From: Nostoc sp. ATCC 43529
GTDB taxonomy: Bacteria; Cyanobacteriota; Cyanobacteriia; Cyanobacteriales; Nostocaceae
NCBI GenBank assembly: GCA_003326205.1
Contig: LWTK01000094.1
Coordinates: 283,478-347,477 of the forward strand
Length of the DNA: 64,000 nt
Reading direction: 5' to 3'
Shown here: one piece after another, positions 15,655-24,219 of the stretch
Layout of the letters: each line of letters opens with the position of its first letter
Position numbering within the stretch: the first letter of the stretch is position 1
Notes under the pieces: generated by a model
What the model was told of the DNA's origin: nothing
The model's database searches: none
What the model saw: the letters and a program-made list of their open reading frames with translations, nothing else
Made by a program: the position numbers and the translations under genes

Positions 15655-17223
15655 TTAAGGAGAACCGCCGCCCGAACGACCTCCTCTTCCACCGCCACCA
15701 CCACCGCCACCGCCGAGGCCTGGAAAAACTCCTCCTCGTGGTGTTGATTGGGGACGCGCTCCTGGTGGGAAACTCAGTAGCACCCTTTCATTTCCTGTCA
15801 ATCCAGACTTAACTTCAGTAAAGTTATTGGCAGTCACACCCGTCTCAATGGGAGTAAACACAGGTCTGCCATTGTTTCCTGGTACAAACACACCTGTTGC
15901 ATTTTCTTGACGAACTACTGAAGCTGTTGGCACAACCAAGACATTTTTCACTTCACCCACTTGAAAATCTGCTTCTACATTCATCCCCGACCGTAGTAGA
16001 CTTTGAGGGTCTGCAAGTGACACTCTAACTTCAAAACTGGTTACATTTTGTTCCACTACAGATTGAGCAGCAATTTGCCTGACTTTCCCTTCAAAGATTT
16101 TTCCTGGGTAGGCATCCGCCTGAATAGTAACTTTCTGACCAACGCTAATTTTAGAAATATTGGTTTCAGCTAAATTGGCGACAACTTCATTGGTGGAAGC
16201 CAGAGCCAAGATTGAAGAAGAAGTAGCAGAAGATATCTCACTACTGGCAGTTGTAGGAGTTACGAAAGCGCCTGGGTCAGCATACTTTTTCGTCACCACG
16301 GCATCAAAAGGAGCGCGAATAATTGTGTCATTGATTTCGGCTTGGATATTTTGCAGCGAACCACGAGCAGATGTTACCTGAGCGCGGGCTGCGTCTATGT
16401 CTTCTTGGCGCGTTCCGGCTTTGAGGAGTGCCAAAGCTTGTTGTCTTTGATTGACCACAGCGCGTGCTTGTTCGATGTCTTCTTTTCGCGACCCAGCTTT
16501 TTGCAGAGCCAGTGCTTGCTGTGCTTCATTGACAGCAGCTTGGGCACTATCCCTGTCGGCACGGTTTTGATTTAGACTTTGAAGAGAAATAGCCCGTGCA
16601 TTGTAGAGTTGTTGATTGCGGCGCAAATCATCTTCAGCTTTACTTAAACTTGCTTGAGCGCTTTGTAAACGTGCCTGTGCTTGGGCAATATCTTGAGAGC
16701 GATTGCCTGCTTGTACCTTTTGCAGATTCGCTTGGGCTTCGTCGAGTTGTGCCTGTGCTTGGGCAATATCTTGGGGGCGATTGCCTGCCTGTGCTTTTTG
16801 CAGATTCGCTTGGGCTTGTGCCAATTGTCCTTGAGCAGAAGTCAGTTGCCCGCGCAGGTTGGAATCATCCATGTAAGCTAAAATCTGCCCTTGCCTGACG
16901 ATATCTCCTTCCTTCGCCAGTAGGGTTTTGAGTACGCCTGAATTTTTCGGGCTGAGGTTGATTGAGCGTTCGGGCTTCACCTCTCCGTTTGCTGATACTT
17001 TGATGACTAAATTCTGCCTTTGTACAGGCCTTGTTAGGACGCGCCGTCTGGCTTCTTGACGCGGAGCAACGGCTACTTGGTAATAAACTGCATAGCCAAT
17101 ACCACCAAACAGGGCAAGTACGAGTAGCCAAGAGAGCCAATTTTTGTTGCCCTTTTTTTTCTTGATCTCTGGAACCAAAACTGGTGGATTTACAGAGTCT
17201 TGTGTATTAAATTGCATATTCAT
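15655..17223 (-). CDS. Periplasmic adaptor subunit (MacA/HlyD family)
   Basis: A 522-residue membrane-fusion protein. One N-terminal anchor (LSWLLVLALFGGIGYAVYYQ) is followed by a lipoyl half-motif (VKVSANGEVKPERSINLSP), a long coiled-coil hairpin, the second lipoyl half (IRAPFDAVVTKKYADPGAFV) and a beta-barrel domain. The hairpin is built from visible internal repeats (QAGNRPQDIAQAQAQL, QAGNRSQDIAQAQARL, KAGSRKEDIEQARAVV, KAGTRQEDIDAARAQV), so it has grown by duplication. The C-terminus is a low-complexity Gly/Arg tail. It links the inner-membrane permease to the TolC-like channel. It is first in the minus-strand set adaptor-permease-VOC-ATPase-TolC. Confidence 0.92.
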   Translation of the reverse strand: MNMQFNTQDSVNPPVLVPEIKKKKGNKNWLSWLLVLALFGGIGYAVYYQVAVAPRQEARRRVLTRPVQRQNLVIKVSANGEVKPERSINLSPKNSGVLKTLLAKEGDIVRQGQILAYMDDSNLRGQLTSAQGQLAQAQANLQKAQAGNRPQDIAQAQAQLDEAQANLQKVQAGNRSQDIAQAQARLQSAQASLSKAEDDLRRNQQLYNARAISLQSLNQNRADRDSAQAAVNEAQQALALQKAGSRKEDIEQARAVVNQRQQALALLKAGTRQEDIDAARAQVTSARGSLQNIQAEINDTIIRAPFDAVVTKKYADPGAFVTPTTASSEISSATSSSILALASTNEVVANLAETNISKISVGQKVTIQADAYPGKIFEGKVRQIAAQSVVEQNVTSFEVRVSLADPQSLLRSGMNVEADFQVGEVKNVLVVPTASVVRQENATGVFVPGNNGRPVFTPIETGVTANNFTEVKSGLTGNERVLLSFPPGARPQSTPRGGVFPGLGGGGGGGGGRGGRSGGGSP

Positions 17224-17298
17224 TTAAGTCTAGAAGGAACGGCTACCGAGCTGTTCTTCACGGCTAAAACTATAGCCTGGTAGCTCCATACTGACAAT

Positions 17299-17387
17299 AG
17301 ACTTCTTGCATAAATAAGTTTTTATCTCACGCAGAGGCGCAGAGGCGCAGAGAAGAGAACGCAAAGAAGGACTTTTGCAAGAGGTCT
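17299..17387. repeat. MITE-like element, family F (copy 1)
   Basis: Ends AGACTTCTTGCA and TGCAAGAGGTCT are inverted repeats with one mismatch. The interior has CACGCAGAGGCGCAGAGGCG. The same interior and right end occur at 23258-23353, where they truncate a GNAT gene. Confidence 0.7.
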
Positions 17388-17410
17388 AATTATTTTGAGT
17401 TTTTATTGTT

Positions 17411-18022
17411 TTAAAGGTTAATTTGCAGTATCAGTCCATCAGGAAGTCTGAAATGACCATCACGTACTCTAACTAACCTTCCAGCAGGAACAATTTCCTG
17501 ACTGGGAAGCAAAATATCGCCGTTGGGTAGTCTAAAGTAACCTCGATCGCGTAGTCTAACTATGCTCCTAGCAGGAATAATTTGTCCATTAGGATATCTA
17601 ATGTCACCATTACCAAGTCTGACTACTCTGGTATAAGGTTGGTTGTCGCGGTTCCAATTTTCCCAGTTTGAGCGATTTCTGACTTCTCTAGGATTGGGTC
17701 TGCCGTCGCGGTTCCAATTGTCCCAGTTTGAGCGATTTCTAACTTCTCTAGGATTAGGTCTACCGTCGCGGTTCCAATTTTCCCAGTTTGAGCGATTTCT
17801 GACTTCTCTGGGATTGGGTCTACCGTCACGGTTCCAATTGCCCTGGTTTGGGATAGTTCTGACTTCTATGGAATTTGGCCTACCGTCGCGGTTCCAATCG
17901 CGATCGCTCTCACCAATCACGTAAACTTCAGTTTGAGCATTTGCAGGCGCACTCAACAGAGTAGGAAAAGCGATCGTCGCTGCCGCTAAGACTATAGACG
18001 CACAGTTTTGTTTCAACATCAT
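17411..18022 (-). CDS. Secreted repeat protein with 21-residue WNRDGRPNPREV units
   Basis: 203 residues. A signal peptide ends ...SAPANA. Five units then follow with the core NWNRDGRPNPREVRNRSNW (about 21 residues, 63 bp each). The three central units are almost identical in DNA (about 17650-17830), so the array expanded recently. The C-terminal part has three shorter repeats of the form (Y/F)RLP(N/D)G(D/L)I with PAG(R/S), resembling a beta-strand solenoid. AAGGAG five bases before the first of two ATGs fixes the start. It is Arg/Asn rich, exported, and probably periplasmic or cell-surface. I do not recognise a described family. It stands alone. Confidence 0.8.
   Translation of the reverse strand: MMLKQNCASIVLAAATIAFPTLLSAPANAQTEVYVIGESDRDWNRDGRPNSIEVRTIPNQGNWNRDGRPNPREVRNRSNWENWNRDGRPNPREVRNRSNWDNWNRDGRPNPREVRNRSNWENWNRDNQPYTRVVRLGNGDIRYPNGQIIPARSIVRLRDRGYFRLPNGDILLPSQEIVPAGRLVRVRDGHFRLPDGLILQINL
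17643..17900. repeat. 63-bp coding tandem repeat
   Basis: Four to five units encoding WNRDGRPNPREVRNRSNW-type segments of the secreted protein. The central three are nearly identical, the outer ones diverged. Confidence 0.85.
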
Positions 18023-18419
18023 ATTGACTCCTTAAATTTAAATCCGCTGTAAAATGTATAATTTTTGCCTCTTCGTATAAATTCATACATAACAATTATC
18101 GATCAAAACGTCCAAACTGATGTAGGACTAAAGTCACAAGTAATTCCACCCTGGTGTATGACCAAAGTCATCAGTTTTTGTAATGGTGAATGGGGCATAG
18201 GGCAGACAAATCAATTCAAAATTCTCTCTTGGAAAGTTCTGATGGTCGGAAACCTCCGCTCAGACTTTCCGCAAAATTCAAAATTCACGCATTAAAGAAC
18301 TTCTGCCTCCTGCCTCCTGCCTTCTGCCTCCTGCCCAATACAAGATTTTACTGCCGTCATTAGCGGAGATCGTTTAAGCTAGCTGAAAGATTCTTTGATA
18401 GTGGCTTAGAGGCGGTAGT
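18023..18419. other. Gene-free region with family G repeat
   Basis: Bases 18204-18337 are a dispersed element: TCAATTCAAAATT at one side, GGAAAGTTCTG and CAGACTTTCC forming an inverted pair, then AATTCACGCATTAAAGAACTTC and a TGCCTCC heptamer array. Related copies are at 36437-36570 and 56365-56488, in the opposite orientation. The small frame at 18065-18295 across it is not a gene. The TPR gene promoter presumably lies in 18340-18415. Confidence 0.65.
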
Positions 18420-19304
18420 GTGCCTAAACATTTTTATTTGATTTTTCTTGTGGTTGTCTGTAGTTTGTGGAGTGTTCCAAAAGCCGCTAACGGGCAGGCA
18501 TTAATACCCCATACACTGCAACTAGATGCAGCAAAGTTAGAAAAGCAGGGGTTGACTCTGGCGCAGGAGGCGGCTCAGTTAGCTCAGTTTCAACAGGTTG
18601 AGTTAGCTTTGCCACGAGCGCGGTTGGCTGCTCAACTGGCTCCCAATAACGATAAAGTATGGTTACTTTTGGGCGGATTGCAGTTACAGACCAAAGAGTT
18701 TGACGGAGCGATCGCCACCTTAAAAAAAGCTCAATCTCTCAATCCCAAAAATGCTGATATTGTGTTCGCTATAGGCTCGGCTAATTTTCAACAGCAAAAG
18801 TACCAGGAGGCTGTTGTCAATTACCAAGACGGTTTGAAATTAAAACCTAATGACCCAGAAGGATTGTTTAATTTAGGTAATGCTTACTATCTCTTGGGTC
18901 GGTTGCCAGATGCCATTGCTCAGTACAATCAAGCTGTGACTTATGATAAAAAATTCTGGCCGGCGATCAACAATATAGGCTTAATCAACTACGAACAAGG
19001 TGATCTCTCAGGAGCGATTAAGCAATGGCAATCGGCTGTGAAGATTGATAAACAAGCCGCAGAACCTTTACTGGCTTTGGGAGTGGCGCTCTATACCAAA
19101 GGCGATACCCAACAAGGACTCAGCCTGGGAGAAGCCGCACTCCGCATCGATCCGCGCTATGGTAGTTTGAATTTTCTCAAAGAAAATCTCTGGGGCGATC
19201 GCTTACTATCTGATACGAAAAAATTCCTAGAATTACCTCGTATTCAAGGAACTCTACAACAAGGGGGAAGCTCATCAGTCCCCCAACAAAGGCCTACGCA
19301 ATAG
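18420..19304 (+). CDS. Exported tetratricopeptide-repeat protein
   Basis: 294 residues from a GTG start. A hydrophobic N-terminus (FYLIFLVVVCSLWSVPKAANG) acts as signal peptide. About five TPR units follow between residues 45 and 255, e.g. VWLLLGGLQLQTKEFDGAIA, PEGLFNLGNAYYLLGRLPDA and AINNIGLINYEQGDLSGAI. The C-terminus is Gln/Ser/Pro rich. TPR arrays bind partner proteins; the exported location suggests an assembly or envelope role. No catalytic domain. Flanked by repeats on both sides and apparently monocistronic. Confidence 0.87.
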   Translation: MPKHFYLIFLVVVCSLWSVPKAANGQALIPHTLQLDAAKLEKQGLTLAQEAAQLAQFQQVELALPRARLAAQLAPNNDKVWLLLGGLQLQTKEFDGAIATLKKAQSLNPKNADIVFAIGSANFQQQKYQEAVVNYQDGLKLKPNDPEGLFNLGNAYYLLGRLPDAIAQYNQAVTYDKKFWPAINNIGLINYEQGDLSGAIKQWQSAVKIDKQAAEPLLALGVALYTKGDTQQGLSLGEAALRIDPRYGSLNFLKENLWGDRLLSDTKKFLELPRIQGTLQQGGSSSVPQQRPTQ

Positions 19305-19535
19305 GAGCGGGGAGATGGTGAGATGAGGGAGACAAGGGAGACAAGGGAGAAAGGTTGCTACCTTGTCTACTTTGTCCCCCTTGTCCTCTTCTCATGCCCC
19401 ATCCTCCATACCCAACTTTTATTACCTACTTGCCGAAAAGTACCCGCTTATAGTACATATATACTTAATTAAAGATAGGAACTACTCGGTCAAAAACATT
19501 ATTGGGCGAGTATTCTGAAAATCAGTCGCGATTTT

Positions 19536-19940
19536 TCAGTCTTTATCTGTGGGTAGAAGCGTGATGATTTGGTCAACAAACTGTTGATGGTCAACAACTG
19601 GTTTAGAAATGTAGCCATCAGCACCGCTTTGCTTGAGAAAGTTCTCGCGATCGCCTTCCATAGCGTGCGCTGTCACCAAAATAACGGGTAAGTTTGCGGT
19701 TTTTGGGTCTGATTTCAACATTTGTGTAATCTTGATGCCATCAACTGACTTGCCTTGATAAACACTTCTTGAGAGAGAAACGTCCATCAAAATCAAGTCT
19801 GCTTCTCCTGATTGGGCAATTTTTATTACTTCTTCTACATTTTCAGTGTGTTTTACACCCAAGCCGCCGCGCTTGGACAAAATCTTGGAAAAAACACGAG
19901 CATTAATTAGATCGTCTTCGACAATTAAAACGGTTTTCAT
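19536..19940 (-). CDS. Single-domain CheY-like response regulator
   Basis: 134 residues, receiver domain only. The phosphorylation site is intact: acidic pair Asp9/Asp10, phospho-acceptor Asp53 (LILMDVS), Thr90 (LVTAHA) and Lys113 (ISKPV). There is no output domain, so it acts by protein contact or as a phosphate relay. No cognate kinase is adjacent; the only histidine-kinase-like gene in this window (37753) lacks its phospho-acceptor. It diverges from the gyrase A gene across a 536-bp spacer. Confidence 0.9.
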   Translation of the reverse strand: MKTVLIVEDDLINARVFSKILSKRGGLGVKHTENVEEVIKIAQSGEADLILMDVSLSRSVYQGKSVDGIKITQMLKSDPKTANLPVILVTAHAMEGDRENFLKQSGADGYISKPVVDHQQFVDQIITLLPTDKD

Positions 19941-20476
19941 GAGAATTTTAGTTATGGAGGTGGGGGGATTAAAAAATCGGTGTTGGACAGTTTTGAGTGC
20001 TAAACATACCCTTTGGGATATTGCTAAATCTAGCGACGACCAGAGGAGAAGTTCTCAACTCAGCCAGTTACAAAATTTTGGGAAAATTCAAATTTCCTGT
20101 GGTAAATTTGAGCCACTTTATTGTATGAGTATCCTGGCTTGTTTGGCTTTGGCGTTTCCAAAAGATTTAACTAGCGTCTGTTTGTCTTTGGGATTGGCAC
20201 AGCCATCACCCAAACTTGTTCAGACTTTGGCCAAAATTTCAAATTAAGAAATGCAATCATGGTAAATATCCTGGCTACTAAATGTATGTAGATTATATTC
20301 GTCTGCCTTCTTTTTAATAGTCAATCAAGAGGCTGGTCATCAAGGATGATACTACTGCTTTTTCTTATTTGACTATCAAGATTTTGTCAGGAATCCCATT
20401 TCATCCGTTATGCTGTGGTAGCTGGAGTATTGAGTTTCATCGGTTTTTGTGTAGTTAAATTTCAGGGAAAAAACTC
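19941..20476. other. Gene-free divergent spacer upstream of gyrase A gene
   Basis: 536 bases between the divergent response regulator and gyrA-like genes, so promoters for both should lie here. The frame across it (to 20247) has poor coding character and overlaps the regulator. No repeat family of this window was recognised in it. Confidence 0.6.
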
Positions 20477-22996
20477 ATGGCAAAACAGTTAAACCTTCTC
20501 TCAACGGGACAGGTAATTACAACAGCCCTGCACACCGAGATGCAACGGTCTTACTTAGAATATGCCATGAGCGTGATTGTCGGGCGAGCGCTACCAGACG
20601 TGCGTGATGGCTTAAAACCAGTGCATCGTCGCATTCTTTACGCAATGCACGAACTCGGTTTGATACCAGATAGACCTTACCGTAAATGTGCCCGTGTAGT
20701 GGGTGATGTCCTGGGTAAATACCACCCCCACGGGGATCAAGCGGTTTACGATGCTTTAGTCAGGCTGGTACAGGAATTTTCTAGTAGGTATCCTTTACTG
20801 GCAGGACACGGTAACTTTGGTAGCGTTGATAATGACCCTCCGGCGGCGATGCGCTACACTGAAACGCGCCTTGCACCCATCAGCCATGAGGGAATGCTGG
20901 CGGAAATTGGCGAAGAAACGGTGGAATTTGTCGGTAACTTCGATAATTCGCAGCAAGAACCAACGGTGTTACCTGCTCAGTTGCCATTTCTATTGCTCAA
21001 TGGCTGTTCTGGTATTGCTGTGGGGATGGCGACGAATATTCCGCCGCACAATTTGGGGGAAATAGTTGATGGGTTGATTGCTTTAATCGATACCCCAGAT
21101 TTGTCAGATGAAAAGTTATTCGAGCTAATTCCAGGGCCAGATTTTCCCACTGGTGGGGAAATAGTTGGTGAAGTGGGAATTCGTGAGGCTTACACCACAG
21201 GTAAGGGTGGAATTGTGCTGCGGGGACTGGCGACGTTGGAGGAAATTCCAGCGACCAGAGGAAGTAAGCGACGAACAGCAATTATTGTCACGGAATTGCC
21301 GTATCAAGTAAATAAAGCTGGCTGGATTGAAAAGGTTGCGGACTTAGTAAATCAAGGTCGCTTGCAGGGAATTTCCGATCTGCGGGATGAAAGCGACCGC
21401 GAAGGTATGCGCGTAGTCATCGAACTCAAACGCGATACAAATCCCCAAGAAGTTCTGCAACATTTATATCACCAAACTGCTTTACAAAGTAACTTTGGGG
21501 CAATTCTGTTGGCAATAGTCGATGGACAACCCCGCCAGTTAAGTTTGCGACAACTTTTACAAGAGTTTTTGAGTTTTAGAGAACAAACTCTCAACCGTCG
21601 CTACAGTTATGAGTTGGAGAAAGCCCAAAGCCGATCGCATTTGGTGGAAGGTTTGCTCAAAGCTTTATCTAATTTAGATGCAGTAATTGAAATTTTGCGT
21701 CAAGCTGCTGATGGTAGTACCGCAAAAATCAACCTTTGCAGCCGACTTGATTTGACTGAGGTACAAGCAGACGCAATTCTAGCTATGCCGTTGCGCCGCC
21801 TCACCAGTTTAGAGCAGCAAAACTTACAGCGTGAATTTGAAGAACTCAGCGAACAAATTGATTTACTACAAAGATTACTCAACGATCGCCACGAATTACT
21901 CAAGGCGCTGAAAAAAGATTTGCGATCGCTCAAACGTAAATACAGCGATGCCCGACGCACAAAAATAATAGAGGAACAAAAGGGCACAGTAGCACAGGAA
22001 CAAAAGGGCAGAGGGGCAGAGGGGCAGAGGGGCAGAGGAGTAGAGGAGGATGAAGAAAAGCTCAAACCTTCTGAACCCGCCCAGGAAGCGATTTTAGAGT
22101 TTACTCAACGCGGTTATGTACGTCGTATTAATACATCTGGGAAAAAGTCGAAAGTTGAAAATGGTCTGCACGAAAATGATTTTATTATCCAAAGTGTATT
22201 GACCGATACAGAAAAAGATTTACTAATACTAACGAGTGGCGGAAAAGTCTACCCTGTGAAGGTAGGAGAAATTCCCCAAACCACTGGACGTTCTCCACGG
22301 GGAACGCCACTGATTACCATGCTCAGCAATACTGCTCAAGGCGCTCAAGAAGATGTGATCAGCCGCTTTTTACTACCAGAAAATTTTGAAACTAGCCAAA
22401 TGGTTCTGCTGACAAAACAGGGACGAATTAAGCGTTTGTCTTTGGAAGAATTTACTAATTTGACTCGTCGCGGAATTACAATTCTCAAGCTCAAAGACGA
22501 CGATGAATTGTCATTTACTCAGTTCACAATTCCAGGGGAGCATCTGATTTTAGCTAGTTCTGGCGGGCGAGTATTGCGATTTGCGGTTAATGACGAACAA
22601 CTACCAATCATGGGTCGCACAGCGATGGGTTTACAAGCATTTCGATTATTGAGAAATCAGCAAATGGTTGGTTGTGTCAATGTCAGCAAAGATGACCAGC
22701 TATTGTTAGTGACTCAAGAAGGTTATGCTAAGCGGATGATTGCCAGTCAATTAAGAGCCGCTAATCGCGGGGATTTAGGCACGCAAGCGCTGAAATTTAC
22801 CAGCAAAACTGATAATTTAGCTGCTATGGTAAAGGCGATCGCTTCTAGTGAAGTAGCACTAGTGACAAGCAAAGACCGGGTACTGCGGATACCTGTGGAA
22901 ACAGTGCCTATTTTAAGCAGAGATGTCAAAGGCGAAAGCATCATCCAACTCAACCGGGATGAAAAAATTATCACGGTTGTTGAAGTCCGCTCATAG
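20477..22996 (+). CDS. gyrA: DNA gyrase / topoisomerase IV subunit A
   Basis: 839 residues. The N-terminal breakage-reunion domain (1-490) contains the catalytic tyrosine in AAMRYTETRL, and the gate region KYHPHGDQAVYDALV has Gln where E. coli GyrA has the quinolone-linked Ser83. Six C-terminal beta-propeller blades follow (about 535-835), e.g. LLILTSGGKVYPVKV and LILASSGGRVLRFAV. The first blade has no QRRGGKG-like GyrA box that I can see, so a ParC-like paralogue is possible. Between the domains (about 495-530) is a low-complexity Glu/Gln/Gly/Arg linker encoded by a GGGGCAGA array, an STRR-type sequence inside a gene. The likely partner gyrB is at 27988. Confidence 0.88.
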   Translation: MAKQLNLLSTGQVITTALHTEMQRSYLEYAMSVIVGRALPDVRDGLKPVHRRILYAMHELGLIPDRPYRKCARVVGDVLGKYHPHGDQAVYDALVRLVQEFSSRYPLLAGHGNFGSVDNDPPAAMRYTETRLAPISHEGMLAEIGEETVEFVGNFDNSQQEPTVLPAQLPFLLLNGCSGIAVGMATNIPPHNLGEIVDGLIALIDTPDLSDEKLFELIPGPDFPTGGEIVGEVGIREAYTTGKGGIVLRGLATLEEIPATRGSKRRTAIIVTELPYQVNKAGWIEKVADLVNQGRLQGISDLRDESDREGMRVVIELKRDTNPQEVLQHLYHQTALQSNFGAILLAIVDGQPRQLSLRQLLQEFLSFREQTLNRRYSYELEKAQSRSHLVEGLLKALSNLDAVIEILRQAADGSTAKINLCSRLDLTEVQADAILAMPLRRLTSLEQQNLQREFEELSEQIDLLQRLLNDRHELLKALKKDLRSLKRKYSDARRTKIIEEQKGTVAQEQKGRGAEGQRGRGVEEDEEKLKPSEPAQEAILEFTQRGYVRRINTSGKKSKVENGLHENDFIIQSVLTDTEKDLLILTSGGKVYPVKVGEIPQTTGRSPRGTPLITMLSNTAQGAQEDVISRFLLPENFETSQMVLLTKQGRIKRLSLEEFTNLTRRGITILKLKDDDELSFTQFTIPGEHLILASSGGRVLRFAVNDEQLPIMGRTAMGLQAFRLLRNQQMVGCVNVSKDDQLLLVTQEGYAKRMIASQLRAANRGDLGTQALKFTSKTDNLAAMVKAIASSEVALVTSKDRVLRIPVETVPILSRDVKGESIIQLNRDEKIITVVEVRS
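22003..22042. repeat. GGGGCAGA octamer array inside the gyrase A gene
   Basis: Four tandem octamers in frame, encoding an Arg/Gly/Gln/Glu-rich linker. The same GGGGCAG-type sequence is found in intergenic arrays (e.g. 30070-30115). Confidence 0.85.
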
Positions 22997-23004
22997 TAAA
23001 AACG

Positions 23005-23257
23005 ATGTTAAAGCTCCGGCAAGCCAACTTAGGAGATTTAGAGGCGCTAGTTTGACTACGCCTTGAACTCCTGCGTGAGGCTGGCGATATTAAAGATAAT
23101 ACTGAAATAGAAGCGATCGCAGCAGCTACTAGAAACTATTTGGCAGATAAAATGTCGCAAGGTGAGTTTCTGGTTTGGGTTGCTGAGGTGGAAAATCAAA
23201 TTGTGGGTACTAGCGGTTTGGTACTTTTTACACGGCCTCCGTATGACGAAAAGAAGA
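23005..23257 (+). pseudogene. GNAT acetyltransferase, broken by stop and truncation
   Basis: From ATG 23005 the frame reads MLKLRQANLGDLEALV, then TGA, then LRLELLREAGDI and onward to EFLVWVAEVENQIVGTSGLV, a typical GNAT N-terminal half (acceptor loop and first beta strands of the acetyl-CoA fold). The TGA at codon 17 is probably a changed TGG. After TRPPYDEKK the homology ends abruptly at the family F repeat (from 23258), so the acetyl-CoA binding motif (Q/RxxGxG/A) is missing. It lies 8 bases downstream of the gyrase A stop. A degraded remnant, not expected to be functional. Confidence 0.8.
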
Positions 23258-23353
23258 ATTTTTTATCTCACGCAGAGGCGCAGAGGCGCAGAGAGTTACA
23301 GAGAAATAAACTGTTTAGTAGTCTAGTCATAATCTGATTGATGCAAGAGGTCT
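23258..23353. repeat. MITE-like element, family F (copy 2)
   Basis: Shares TTTTATCTCACGCAGAGGCG with the copy at 17299 and has the same right end TGCAAGAGGTCT. The left inverted end is missing. It replaces the 3' half of the GNAT gene. Confidence 0.65.
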
Positions 23354-23774
23354 AGTAATTAGGTTTAGCTAATTAAACGGACACTATATGAGTCGTCGAA
23401 TTCACGTTAAACAAGGTACTTTCAACCTATGAACCGTACCCTAGATTTCTGAATTAATACTAATAAATACTAATTAAATTTTAGTTAATATATATTATTT
23501 TGAATTTAAATTCTTGTTTTTCATAGCTTATAGCCATCTATCATTAGTTAAATGCTAAAATAATTGATAAATTATCTCAATAACTTTCTAAGCTTTGCAA
23601 AAGTCTTCAATAGTTGTATCGCAAGATAGATGTTTTAGTTCTTGTTGATTACTATGACATTTAATGTCAAGATATTGCAACAAAAATACAATAATCGTTG
23701 TTTTTATTAAAATATTTGTTATATTAGTTTACGTAAGGCAATAAAACTTAAAAATTTAATTTGGAGTGTCAACC
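23354..23774. promoter_or_regulatory. Long AT-rich leader region of the hli gene
   Basis: About 420 very AT-rich bases without coding sequence before hli, more than a simple promoter needs. High-light-inducible genes are usually light-regulated; a specific site could not be identified by eye. A GGAG at 23763-23766 is the ribosome-binding site. Confidence 0.45.
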
Positions 23775-23963
23775 ATGACAAATGCAACAACAACAACAAA
23801 AGTCACTACTCCTGTAGTTGAAGATCGTAATGCTTGGCGTTGGGGCTTTACTCCACAAGCAGAAATTTGGAACGGCCGCTTAGCAATGATTGGTTTTTTA
23901 GCGGCAGTACTAGTTGAACTTTTTTCTGGCCAAGGTTTCTTGCACTTCTGGGGCATCCTCTAA
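23775..23963 (+). CDS. High-light-inducible protein (Hlip, CAB-like)
   Basis: 62 residues with one membrane helix. The chlorophyll-binding signature is complete: EIWNGRLAMIGFLAAVLVEL (Glu, Asn and Arg of the ExxNGR motif), then GQGFLHFWGIL at the C-terminus. Hlips bind chlorophyll a and carotenoid as dimers in the thylakoid and protect newly made photosystem II and chlorophyll-synthase complexes under strong light. GGAG eight bases before ATG 23775 fixes the start; an upstream in-frame GTG at 23766 overlaps that site. Single gene with its own leader and a terminator at 24074-24112. Confidence 0.95.
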   Translation: MTNATTTTKVTTPVVEDRNAWRWGFTPQAEIWNGRLAMIGFLAAVLVELFSGQGFLHFWGIL

Positions 23964-24073
23964 TACCATTTTGAATTTTAGATTTTGGATTGAGAATTTC
24001 TTTTCCAGAAAGGGTTCTGCGAATTCATTTTTCAAATTGGTATAAGTTTTAATATCTAAGATGACCCATAAAT

Positions 24074-24112
24074 AAAAAAACCTGGAGTGATTACCCACTA
24101 CCAGGTTTTTTA
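24074..24112. terminator. Bidirectional Rho-independent terminator
   Basis: AAAAAACCTGG, a 12-14-base loop, CCAGGTTTTTT. The A-tract before and T-tract after the stem let it act in both directions, between the convergent hli and rpoD genes. Confidence 0.85.
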
Positions 24113-24115
24113 TTT

Positions 24116-24214
24116 GTTTGTCATCTGTCATTTGTCTTTTGTCATTTGTCCTTTGCGTTTTGTTTCTTCACTAATGACTAATGACTAATGACCAATGACT
24201 ATTGATAAATGACT
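24116..24214. repeat. STRR arrays TCATTTG / TAATGAC
   Basis: TCATTTGTC-type units (24121-24160) pass into ACTAATG units (24170-24205). The TAATGAC unit is the same as the one that supplies the miaA start codon at 30166. Confidence 0.8.
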
Positions 24215-24219
24215 CTTGA

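Noticed and set aside
11242..17223. DevBCA heterocyst-glycolipid exporter
   Set aside because: Order and the long hairpin adaptor fit MacA-MacB-like sets; DevC-type features and dev order are not evident.
18065..18295. 76-residue frame before the TPR gene
   Set aside because: Its second half is the family G repeat; no ribosome-binding site.
19846..20247. 133-residue plus-strand frame upstream of gyrA
   Set aside because: Overlaps the start of the response regulator on the other strand and shows no coding character or known motif.
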